Assembly: GCA_021827225.1 (NCBI GenBank) | Contig: JAKAXG010000377.1 | Location: 1-5,180 of the forward strand | Reading direction: 5' to 3' | Source of the DNA: Actinomycetes bacterium | GTDB lineage: Bacteria; Actinomycetota; Acidimicrobiia; Acidimicrobiales; Palsa-688 | Length of the DNA stretch: 5,180 bases | Shown: piece by piece, positions 1-5,180 of the stretch | How positions within the stretch are numbered: position 1 is the stretch's first letter | Layout of the letters: each line of letters begins with the position of its first letter | Translations under genes and position numbers: made by a program | The notes under the pieces: model-generated | What the model saw: only the letters and a program-made list of their open reading frames with translations | Told to the model about the DNA's origin: nothing | The model's database searches: none

Positions 1-10
1 GATCTGATCT

Positions 11-65
11 CTGCGCCCATCGAGTGGGCGTCCGAATAGCTGCGCCCCTCGGGTGGGCGCCGGAA
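11..65. repeat. Two tandem hairpin-forming repeats (29-base period)
   Basis: Two copies of a related unit lie head to tail, at 11-36 and 40-65. Each can fold into a small stem-loop. Copy 1 pairs CGCCCA (14-19) with TGGGCG (25-30) around a five-base loop. Copy 2 pairs GCGCCC (42-47) with GGGCGC (55-60) around a seven-base loop. The copies differ at several bases, yet each keeps a six-pair stem. On the minus strand they begin about 12 bases after the stop codon of the PfpI-family gene, so they may act as a transcript end or 3' stabiliser. No T-run follows on the minus strand, so a classical intrinsic terminator is not shown. The leftmost ten bases are also GATCT repeated twice. Confidence 0.55.
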
Positions 66-71
66 CGAAGG

Positions 72-644
72 TCAGGACGCCCGGGCCCCGCTGCGGGCGA
101 ACACCTCCACCATGTTCTTGCAGAACGCCGGCAGATCGTCGGGCTTGCGGCTCGACACGATGGTGTTGGGGCCGGATGTGCAGACGTGCACCTCCTCGTC
201 CACCCAGGTTCCACCGGCGTTGCGGATGTCGGTCTGCAGGCTGGGCCAGGACGTGAGCGTCCGGCCCCGGACCACCCCGGCCTCGACCATGACCCACGAG
301 CCGTGGCAGATGACCGCGATCGGCTTGCCGGCCTCGACGAACTCCTTCACCAGCGATACCGCCGCCGGATCGGTGCGCACCTGATCGCCGTTGGCCACCC
401 CGCCGGGAAGGACCAGGGCGTCGAACTCCGCCGCCGAGGCCTCCCGGGTGGCCCGGTCAACCGGGTAGCTGTCGGCCTTGTCCAGGTGATTGAACGCCTG
501 GGCCTGGCCCGGTTCGCGCGCCAGGAGCTCGGGGCTGCCCCCGGCGTCCCTGACGGCCTGCCAGGGCGTGGCCAGCTCCGCCTGCTCGATCCCCTCGTTG
601 GACACGATGAACGCAACCCGGACGCTGTTCAACTCGTCAGCCAT
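72..644 (-). CDS. DJ-1/PfpI family protein (type 1 glutamine amidotransferase-like)
   Basis: A 190-residue cytoplasmic protein of the PfpI branch of the DJ-1/ThiJ superfamily. Characterised relatives are described as cysteine peptidases, chaperones or glyoxal-adduct deglycases, so the substrate cannot be told from sequence. The strand-turn-helix start is VRVAFIVSNEGIEQAEL (8-24), and Glu20 aligns with the catalytic Glu of archaeal PfpI. VLPGG lies at 78-82. The nucleophile elbow AVICHGSW (110-117) holds Cys113 and His114. The downstream stretch TSWPSLQTDIRNAGGTWVDE (131-150) also matches PfpI closely. The protein is slightly longer than the usual 165-175 residues, with a few extra residues at each end. 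There is no signal peptide or membrane segment. The ATG at 644 is supported by AGGGAG (651-656), six bases upstream. It follows the hydratase gene on the same strand after 186 bases. Family assignment is secure; precise activity is not. Confidence 0.93.
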   Translation of the reverse strand: MADELNSVRVAFIVSNEGIEQAELATPWQAVRDAGGSPELLAREPGQAQAFNHLDKADSYPVDRATREASAAEFDALVLPGGVANGDQVRTDPAAVSLVKEFVEAGKPIAVICHGSWVMVEAGVVRGRTLTSWPSLQTDIRNAGGTWVDEEVHVCTSGPNTIVSSRKPDDLPAFCKNMVEVFARSGARAS

Positions 645-650
645 ATCACT

Positions 651-656
651 CTCCCT
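651..656 (-). promoter_or_regulatory. Ribosome binding site of the PfpI-family gene
   Basis: AGGGAG on the minus strand lies six bases before the ATG at 644. It fits the anti-Shine-Dalgarno sequence well and supports this start. Confidence 0.7.
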
Positions 657-755
657 ACTGGTTGCCCTTGGCCCTGTTGGCTACCCGGCGGCGCTGAAGG
701 GCAAACGGCGGCCCTGGGGAGGGTTGGCGAGGGGAGTTTTCGGGTACTGACACCA

Positions 756-774
756 ATTGCCCGGTCATGGCAAT
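756..774. repeat. Inverted repeat between the hydratase and PfpI-family genes
   Basis: ATTGCC and GGCAAT form a perfect six-base dyad separated by seven bases, giving a 19-base element. It lies 57 bases past the hydratase stop codon and 112 bases before the PfpI-family start. It could be an operator for the downstream gene or a weak RNA hairpin. No T-run follows on the minus strand, so it is not a convincing terminator. The rest of the 645-830 gap shows only the ribosome site and no clear promoter. Confidence 0.35.
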
Positions 775-830
775 CGGGCGGTCCGTACCCTTACGCCAGC
801 GGCTTCATGCCAGCCCCGGACCGGGCGGCA

Positions 831-1634
831 TCAGGTGGTGTCGCCGGAGATCCGGGTCGTCACCCGACCCAGGCCACCGAACTCGGCGACCAGGTCCTGG
901 CCCGGAGCGACGGCCACCATGGGGCCCAGCGCCCCCGTCATGATGACGTCCCCGGCCCGCAGCGGCACCCCCCGCCGGCACAAGGTGTCGGCCAGCCACC
1001 GGGCGGCGTGGAGGGGGTTGCCCAGGCAGGCCGACCCGTCCCCGGTCGAGACCTCGCGTGCATCGAGGGTCATTCGCATGGGGACGGTGCGGGCGTCGAA
1101 GGCGGACAGCGGAACCGGGCGGCTACCCACGACGTACAGCCCGCAACTGGCGTTGTCAGCGACAGTGTCGACGATGCTGATATCCCAGTCCTGGATACGG
1201 CTGTCGACGATTTCCAGCGCCGGCAAGGCAAAAGCCACCGCACGGATCACCTCGGCGAACCCGTGCGGGGCGGCGTCGAGGTCCCGCTCGAGGACCAGGG
1301 CCACCTCCGCCTCGGCCCGGGGCTGGATGAGGCGGCCGGCGTCTATCTCGACCCCGTCTCCGTACTCGGTGTCGGCGAACAGCGTGCCGAAGTCGGGCTG
1401 GTCCACTCCCACCTGCTGCTGCACCGCCTTGGAGGTCACACCGATCTTGCGGCCCGACACCCGCCGGCCGGCCTCGATCCAACGGTCGGTGTTCATCTGC
1501 TGCACCGCGTAGCCGGCGTCGATGTCCTGGCTCGTCCCGAGCTGGTCGCGCACCGGGGCTATCGGAACCCGGCTCTCCTCGGCCTTCCAGAGGGCCTCAG
1601 CGGCCTGCTCGATGAGGTCCTGAGCGACGGTCAC
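831..1634 (-). CDS. 2-keto-4-pentenoate hydratase-like protein (FAH superfamily, MhpD group)
   Basis: A 267-residue enzyme, the usual length for the group that includes MhpD, DmpE, HpaH/HpcG and the decarboxylase DmpH. These act late in meta-cleavage pathways: the hydratases add water to a 2-oxo-4-enoic acid to give the 4-hydroxy-2-oxo acid that an aldolase then splits. Family motifs run in order: GRKIGVTSKAVQQQVGV (61-77, with Lys63), PRAEAEVALVL (105-115), where Glu108 and Glu110 are the expected metal ligands, EIVDSRIQDW (141-150), where Glu141 is the third ligand, DTVADNASCG (156-165), and GNPLHAARWLA (205-215). The GTG at 1634 is the only plausible start: an in-frame stop lies at 1647-1649 and AGGA sits seven bases upstream. 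It is transcribed divergently from the cyclic-di-GMP gene. Hydratase or 4-oxalocrotonate decarboxylase activity cannot be separated by eye, and no partner enzyme is in the window, so no gene symbol is given. Confidence 0.93.
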   Translation of the reverse strand: MTVAQDLIEQAAEALWKAEESRVPIAPVRDQLGTSQDIDAGYAVQQMNTDRWIEAGRRVSGRKIGVTSKAVQQQVGVDQPDFGTLFADTEYGDGVEIDAGRLIQPRAEAEVALVLERDLDAAPHGFAEVIRAVAFALPALEIVDSRIQDWDISIVDTVADNASCGLYVVGSRPVPLSAFDARTVPMRMTLDAREVSTGDGSACLGNPLHAARWLADTLCRRGVPLRAGDVIMTGALGPMVAVAPGQDLVAEFGGLGRVTTRISGDTT

Positions 1635-1638
1635 TTCG

Positions 1639-1645
1639 CCTTCCT
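1639..1645 (-). promoter_or_regulatory. Ribosome binding site of the hydratase gene (decides the GTG start)
   Basis: AGGAAGG on the minus strand ends four bases before the GTG at 1634, with its AGGA core seven bases away. There is no ATG between the upstream in-frame stop (1647-1649) and residue 48, so this site fixes the GTG as the start. Confidence 0.7.
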
Positions 1646-1713
1646 TTCACCAGCCACGCAACCACATTAGAGGGCCGGCATCCGGCGCCACCCCGTCCGA
1701 ATATGCCAAAGAG

Positions 1714-1722
1714 TGACATAAT
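1714..1722 (+). promoter_or_regulatory. Extended -10 promoter for the cyclic-di-GMP gene
   Basis: TGACATAAT matches the extended -10 pattern (TGn then TATAAT) with a single mismatch, T to C at the first hexamer position. It sits in a locally AT-richer patch of the 120-base divergent spacer. No good -35 hexamer is seen 16-18 bases upstream, which is typical of extended -10 promoters. Transcription would start near 1729, leaving a leader of roughly 25 bases that contains the ribosome site. The position is inferred from sequence only. Confidence 0.5.
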
Positions 1723-1742
1723 CTCCGGAACCAGGGAGGGTA

Positions 1743-1747
1743 GAGGT
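1743..1747 (+). promoter_or_regulatory. Ribosome binding site of the cyclic-di-GMP gene
   Basis: GAGGT lies seven bases before the ATG at 1755, an ideal spacing, and supports that start. A second purine-rich run, AGGGAGGG (1733-1740), is too far from the ATG to serve it. Confidence 0.7.
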
Positions 1748-1754
1748 CACTGAG

Positions 1755-4700
1755 ATGGCATCAGACATTCGGCCTTCGAGCTGGAATCCCAGCCCGGCCG
1801 CGGGGACCCACCGCAGCCTGACTCAGTGGGCCCGCGTGGTGGCCGATCTGGCCCACTCGGCCGTCACGGTGGACGAAGCCCTCGAGTGGACCCTCAGCCT
1901 GGTGTGCGAGCACACTGGCTGGCCCCTCGGGCATGTGTTCCTGCGGGACGAGGAATCGGGCTCGATGATCTCGTCGGAGATATGGTCCGATTCGGACCCG
2001 GAGCGGCACCGCCCCCTGGTGGAGGCGTCCCGGGGACTGGTCATCAGGCCGGGCCATACACTGCCCGGGCTCATTGTCGATGAGGGCGACGCGGTCTGGC
2101 TGGACTGCGTCCGGGAGCAGAGCGACCTGCTGCGCGGCGAGGCGGCCGAGCGCAGCGGGCTGGTCGCCGCCACCGGCTACCCGATCACCGGGTTCCGCCG
2201 GATCGAGGGGATCATGGAGTTCTTCCTCCATGAGCCCGCCCCGCCGGAGCCCGAACTGGCCGACCTCATGTTCCTCATCGGCGCCCACCTGGGCGGGGTG
2301 ATCGAGCGCTCCCGCAGCGAATCGGCGCTGGCCCATTCCGAGAACCGCTTCCGCTCCCTCATCGAGCAGGCACCCGACGCGGTGTTCGCGGTGGACCTCT
2401 GCGGCCGGATCCAGGTGGTCAACGCCGAGGCGGAGCGGCTGACGGGCTACCACCGCAGGGAACTGCTCGGTTCGAGTATCGACAAGGTCGTCCCCGACGA
2501 GATCCGGATGCGGCACGAGTCGTACCGGGACGCCTACGGCGCCGAGCCCCGCCGGCGGCCGATGGGGGCCGGCCGGGAGTTGACGCTGCGCCGCAAGGAC
2601 TCCTCCACCGTCCCGGTCGACATCAGCCTCTCCCCCATCGACGAAGCCGGTTCCGGGCTGGTCGTCGCGGTGGTCCGGGACCTGACCGACAGGCGCCTGG
2701 CCGACGAGGCCGTCCGCCAGAGCGAGGCCCGGCTGGCCGAGGCCCAGCGGATAGCCCACATCGGGTCGTGGAGCTGGGAGCCGGCCACCGACGAGCTCAT
2801 CTGGTCGGCGGAGATGCGCCGCATCCACGGGCTGGTGGGTGGGGACGGTCCGGTCGGAGAAGCGGACGTGTCCCTCCTCGTCCATCCCGACGACCGGGCC
2901 ATGCTGGCCGCGGACCTGCACAGGACGCTGGACACGCTGGAGCCCTTCGACGACGAGTACCGCATCGTGCAGCCCACCGGGGACGTGAGGTGGCTGCACA
3001 GCCGGGGCTACGTCACCGAGCAGTCCGACGGCGGGGCGGTGCGGGTGGGCGGCTTCTGCCAGGACATCACCGACCAGAAGCGGACCGAGGAGGGCCGCAG
3101 GCTGGCCGCGGATGAACTGGCCGACCATCACCGGACCCTCGAGCGGATCGCCCGCGGCGAACCGCTGGAGAGGATCCTGAGCGGCGTCTGCTCCGACGTG
3201 GAGAAGCGCTATCCCGACGCGCTGTGCTCGGTCCTGCTCGTCGACGAGGAGGACCGCAACCTGCGCCACGCCGCCGCCCCGTCCCTCCCGCCGGAGTTCA
3301 CCCGGGAGATCGACGGGCTCCCCGTGGCCCGGGGGCTCGGTGCCTGCGGCACCGCCGCGGCCACGGGGGAGACGGTGGTCGTGGACGACATCATGGGCAG
3401 CCCCCTGACGGAGGCGTTCACCACGGTGGCGGAGCGGTTCGGCCTGGAGTCGGTGTGGTCCATGCCGCTCACGAACTCGGGGGGCTCGGTGGTCGGGACC
3501 ATGGCGCTGTACCGCCGGCACCGCCACGAGCCCGACGCCAGGGAACGGGCCCTGGTGGCCGCGGCGGGCAATCTGGCGGCCCTGGCCATAGAGAGGCACC
3601 TGAACGAGAAGGCCCTGGCACTGGCGGCCCAGGTGGACCCGCTGACCCAGCTTCCGAACCGGGCCCGCTTCCTGCAGGAGGTGGCCCTGCGCCTGACGTC
3701 GAAGCGGGACGAGATCACGGTCATGTTCCTCGACCTGGACCGGTTCAAGTGGATCAACGACAGCCTGGGCCACCCGTCCGGGGACCGGATCCTGGTCGAG
3801 GCGGCCAACCGGTTGCGGGCGGTGGTGAGCGGTCGAAACATGGTCGCCCGCTTCGGCGGCGACGAGTTCACCGTCATGCTGGTCAACGCCAGCCCGGCCC
3901 GGGTGCTGGCCACCGCGGAGCGCGTGGAGCAGGCGTTCGCCGAGCCGTTCGAGCTCGACGGTGGGGAGTTCTTCCTCACCGTGTCGATCGGCATCTCCTC
4001 CAGCGGGGACGACGCCTACGCCATGATCCGCGATGCCGACGCCGCCATGTACGAGGCCAAGGACCGGGGCCGGGCCCGCCATGTCTGGTTCGACGAACGT
4101 CTACGGGACCGGGCCGTGGAGCGCCTCCGGGCGGAGTCGAGCCTGCGACGGGCCATAGAGCGGGCCGAGTTCGTGGTGCACTACCAGCCGATCGCGGAGA
4201 TGGCCAGCGGCAGATGGAGCGGGGTGGAGGCCCTGGCCCGGTGGAACCACCCGAGCGGCCGGCTGGTGGGCCCCGGGGATTTCATCCCGCTGGCCGAGGA
4301 GACAGGCCTGATCCTCCCGCTGGGATCGCGGATCCTGCAGGCCACGCTGGCCGAGGCCCAGTCACTCGGCGTCGCCCGCGACGGCCTCACCGTGGCCGTC
4401 AACCTCTCGGCTCTCCAACTGTCAGATCCGACCCTGGCCGAGGAGGTGGCAGGGCTCCTGGATAGCTACGGCGTGCCGCCTTCATGCCTGGTCCTGGAGC
4501 TGACGGAGTCGGCCCTGATGGAGGACTACGACAACGCCCTGGGCGCCCTGAGGGACATCACCGCGCTCGGGGTGAGCGTCGTCATAGACGACTTCGGCAC
4601 CGGCTACTCCTCCATCTCCAGGCTGAACGAGCTGCCGGTGAGCGGGATCAAGATCGACCGCTCCTTCACCGCCCGCATAGGCCACGACCCGACGGTCGAC

Positions 4701-4898
4701 GCCGTGCTGGGCGCCATCGTCGATCTGGCCCACGCCCTCGGGCTCACCGTGGTGGCCGAGGGTATCGAGACGCCCCGGGCGCTGGAGCTGCTCCGCTCCC
4801 TCGGCTGCGACGGCGGCCAGGGCTACTACCTGGGCCGCCCGGTCCCCCACCCGCAGGCCCTGTCCATCCTCCGCGACAGCGTCCCTCCCATGCAGTAG
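1755..4898 (+). CDS. GAF-PAS-PAS-GAF-GGDEF-EAL cyclic-di-GMP synthase/phosphodiesterase
   Basis: A 1047-residue soluble signalling protein with no signal peptide or membrane segment. Domains in order: GAF1 about 25-187 (with CEHTGWPLGHVFL, typical of sensor GAFs); PAS1 about 195-312; PAS2 of the PAS_3 fold about 325-442, ending FCQDITDQK; GAF2 about 455-616 (GACGTAAATGE, Cys531); GGDEF about 624-778; EAL about 792-1040. Charged helical linkers join the modules. The GGDEF domain looks active: DPLTQLPNR (628-636), Asp660, Asn668, GHPSGD (672-677) and GGDEF (701-705). Its RxxD inhibitory site is lost, reading Ser692-Gly-Arg-Asn695. The EAL domain also keeps its key residues: Gln811, Glu825-Ala-Leu, Asn883, Glu915, Asp945-Asp946 within DDFGTGYSS, Lys966, Glu1002 and Gln1022. 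It should therefore make cyclic-di-GMP from two GTP and hydrolyse it to pGpG, with sensory domains setting the balance. PAS1 has a FixL/DosP-like heme-pocket pattern (His254, Arg274). It is monocistronic in appearance and meets glgX tail to tail. Catalytic calls rest on motifs; ligands are unknown. Confidence 0.96.
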   Translation: MASDIRPSSWNPSPAAGTHRSLTQWARVVADLAHSAVTVDEALEWTLSLVCEHTGWPLGHVFLRDEESGSMISSEIWSDSDPERHRPLVEASRGLVIRPGHTLPGLIVDEGDAVWLDCVREQSDLLRGEAAERSGLVAATGYPITGFRRIEGIMEFFLHEPAPPEPELADLMFLIGAHLGGVIERSRSESALAHSENRFRSLIEQAPDAVFAVDLCGRIQVVNAEAERLTGYHRRELLGSSIDKVVPDEIRMRHESYRDAYGAEPRRRPMGAGRELTLRRKDSSTVPVDISLSPIDEAGSGLVVAVVRDLTDRRLADEAVRQSEARLAEAQRIAHIGSWSWEPATDELIWSAEMRRIHGLVGGDGPVGEADVSLLVHPDDRAMLAADLHRTLDTLEPFDDEYRIVQPTGDVRWLHSRGYVTEQSDGGAVRVGGFCQDITDQKRTEEGRRLAADELADHHRTLERIARGEPLERILSGVCSDVEKRYPDALCSVLLVDEEDRNLRHAAAPSLPPEFTREIDGLPVARGLGACGTAAATGETVVVDDIMGSPLTEAFTTVAERFGLESVWSMPLTNSGGSVVGTMALYRRHRHEPDARERALVAAAGNLAALAIERHLNEKALALAAQVDPLTQLPNRARFLQEVALRLTSKRDEITVMFLDLDRFKWINDSLGHPSGDRILVEAANRLRAVVSGRNMVARFGGDEFTVMLVNASPARVLATAERVEQAFAEPFELDGGEFFLTVSIGISSSGDDAYAMIRDADAAMYEAKDRGRARHVWFDERLRDRAVERLRAESSLRRAIERAEFVVHYQPIAEMASGRWSGVEALARWNHPSGRLVGPGDFIPLAEETGLILPLGSRILQATLAEAQSLGVARDGLTVAVNLSALQLSDPTLAEEVAGLLDSYGVPPSCLVLELTESALMEDYDNALGALRDITALGVSVVIDDFGTGYSSISRLNELPVSGIKIDRSFTARIGHDPTVDAVLGAIVDLAHALGLTVVAEGIETPRALELLRSLGCDGGQGYYLGRPVPHPQALSILRDSVPPMQ

Positions 4899-4912
4899 CG
4901 CCACCCGCCGGC

Positions 4913-5180
4913 CTACCTGCTCACGCTGTGCAGCAGCAGGAGCGAACGGGCCCCCACCGTGACCATCCGGTCCTCACCGATCTCCGGGATCTCGCCCGGT
5001 TCGGCGCTGGTCAGAACCGAGAACCAGTAACCGCCACCCGGGGGGATCGTGAACTGCACGTCCTCCCAGTGGGCGTTCAGCAGCAGCAGGTACCGATCCC
5101 GGCTGGTCTCGCCGTCGGAGTCCTCGATGTGGCGGCCGTCGAGGGCGACGGCCAGGGAGTTGGTCGCCGGGTGCTCCCAG
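4913..5180 (-). CDS. glgX: Glycogen debranching enzyme GlgX, C-terminal end (partial)
   Basis: The last 88 codons of a gene that enters from the right edge; the reading frame ends in TAG at 4913-4915. The visible residues match the C-terminal beta-sandwich of GlgX/isoamylase-type GH13 enzymes: NSLAVALDG, then DRYLLLLNAHWEDVQFTIPP, then a tryptophan-containing strand GGGYWFSVLTSAEPGE, and the closing VGARSLLLLHS. GlgX removes alpha-1,6 branches from phosphorylase-trimmed glycogen in the cytoplasm. The catalytic GH13 domain lies outside the window, so activity cannot be checked. Only 14 bases separate its stop from the stop of the cyclic-di-GMP gene. A related isoamylase-like or trehalose-pathway enzyme (TreX) would look much the same over this stretch. 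Confidence 0.85.
   Translation of the reverse strand, partial: WEHPATNSLAVALDGRHIEDSDGETSRDRYLLLLNAHWEDVQFTIPPGGGYWFSVLTSAEPGEIPEIGEDRMVTVGARSLLLLHSVSR

Noticed and set aside
1..10. GATCT repeated twice at the left edge
   Set aside because: It is only ten bases at a window boundary; nothing shows whether it is part of a longer repeat.
813..826. Hairpin GCCC-N6-GGGC just after the hydratase stop codon
   Set aside because: A four-pair stem without a T-run is expected by chance in DNA this rich in G and C.
24..1670. Long open frame on the plus strand opposite the PfpI-family and hydratase genes
   Set aside because: It is antisense to two clear family members, has no recognisable domain, and is rich in Arg, Gly, Pro and His. 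This is typical of stop-poor antisense frames in GC-rich DNA.
1761..4082. Long open frame on the minus strand opposite the cyclic-di-GMP gene
   Set aside because: It lies fully antisense to well-conserved GAF, PAS and GGDEF domains and has low-complexity composition, so it is a shadow of third-position GC bias.
3224..4465. Overlapping plus-strand open frame inside the cyclic-di-GMP gene
   Set aside because: It is an alternative frame of the GAF2-GGDEF-EAL region with Gly/Arg/Pro-rich composition and no domain.
4899..4940. Possible terminator between the convergent genes, with CCTGCT (4916-4921) pairing AGCAGG (4935-4940)
   Set aside because: The stem falls within glgX coding sequence where Leu codons repeat, the loop is long, and there is no T-run, so it is probably a by-product of codon repetition.

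Overview
This is a G+C-rich, densely coding bacterial window. Codon use favours G or C at third positions, intergenic gaps are short, one gene starts with GTG, and Shine-Dalgarno sites are purine-rich. An actinobacterium is the most likely source, possibly Acidimicrobiia or a relative, but no taxonomic marker gene is present. That assignment is inference from composition and protein style.

Layout: bases 11-65 hold two tandem hairpin-forming copies of a 29-base unit, just past the end of the first gene. Bases 72-644 (minus) encode a DJ-1/PfpI-family protein with its catalytic Glu, Cys and His. After a 186-base gap containing a small inverted repeat, bases 831-1634 (minus, GTG start) encode a 2-keto-4-pentenoate hydratase-like enzyme of the fumarylacetoacetate hydrolase superfamily. 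A 120-base divergent spacer follows. It carries a good extended -10 promoter for the plus strand. Bases 1755-4898 (plus) encode a 1047-residue soluble cyclic-di-GMP enzyme with the order GAF-PAS-PAS-GAF-GGDEF-EAL. Fourteen bases beyond its stop, tail to tail, is the 3' end of a minus-strand gene (4913-5180, running off the right edge). Its product reads as the C-terminus of the glycogen debranching enzyme GlgX.

Working together: the two left-hand minus-strand genes could share a transcript, but the 186-base gap and a separate ribosome site leave room for independent expression. The hydratase suggests degradation of an aromatic or related carbon source. No other step of such a pathway is visible. 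The large signalling protein appears to be both a cyclic-di-GMP synthase and a phosphodiesterase, with four sensory domains in front. Its first PAS domain keeps the heme-ligand histidine and distal arginine at the spacing seen in FixL and E. coli DosP, so gas or redox sensing is possible. Its GGDEF domain lacks the RxxD product-inhibition site. The GlgX neighbour is notable because GlgX from Streptomyces venezuelae is reported to be activated by cyclic-di-GMP. I see no mobile element, CRISPR array, tRNA or rRNA, and no wholly new system.
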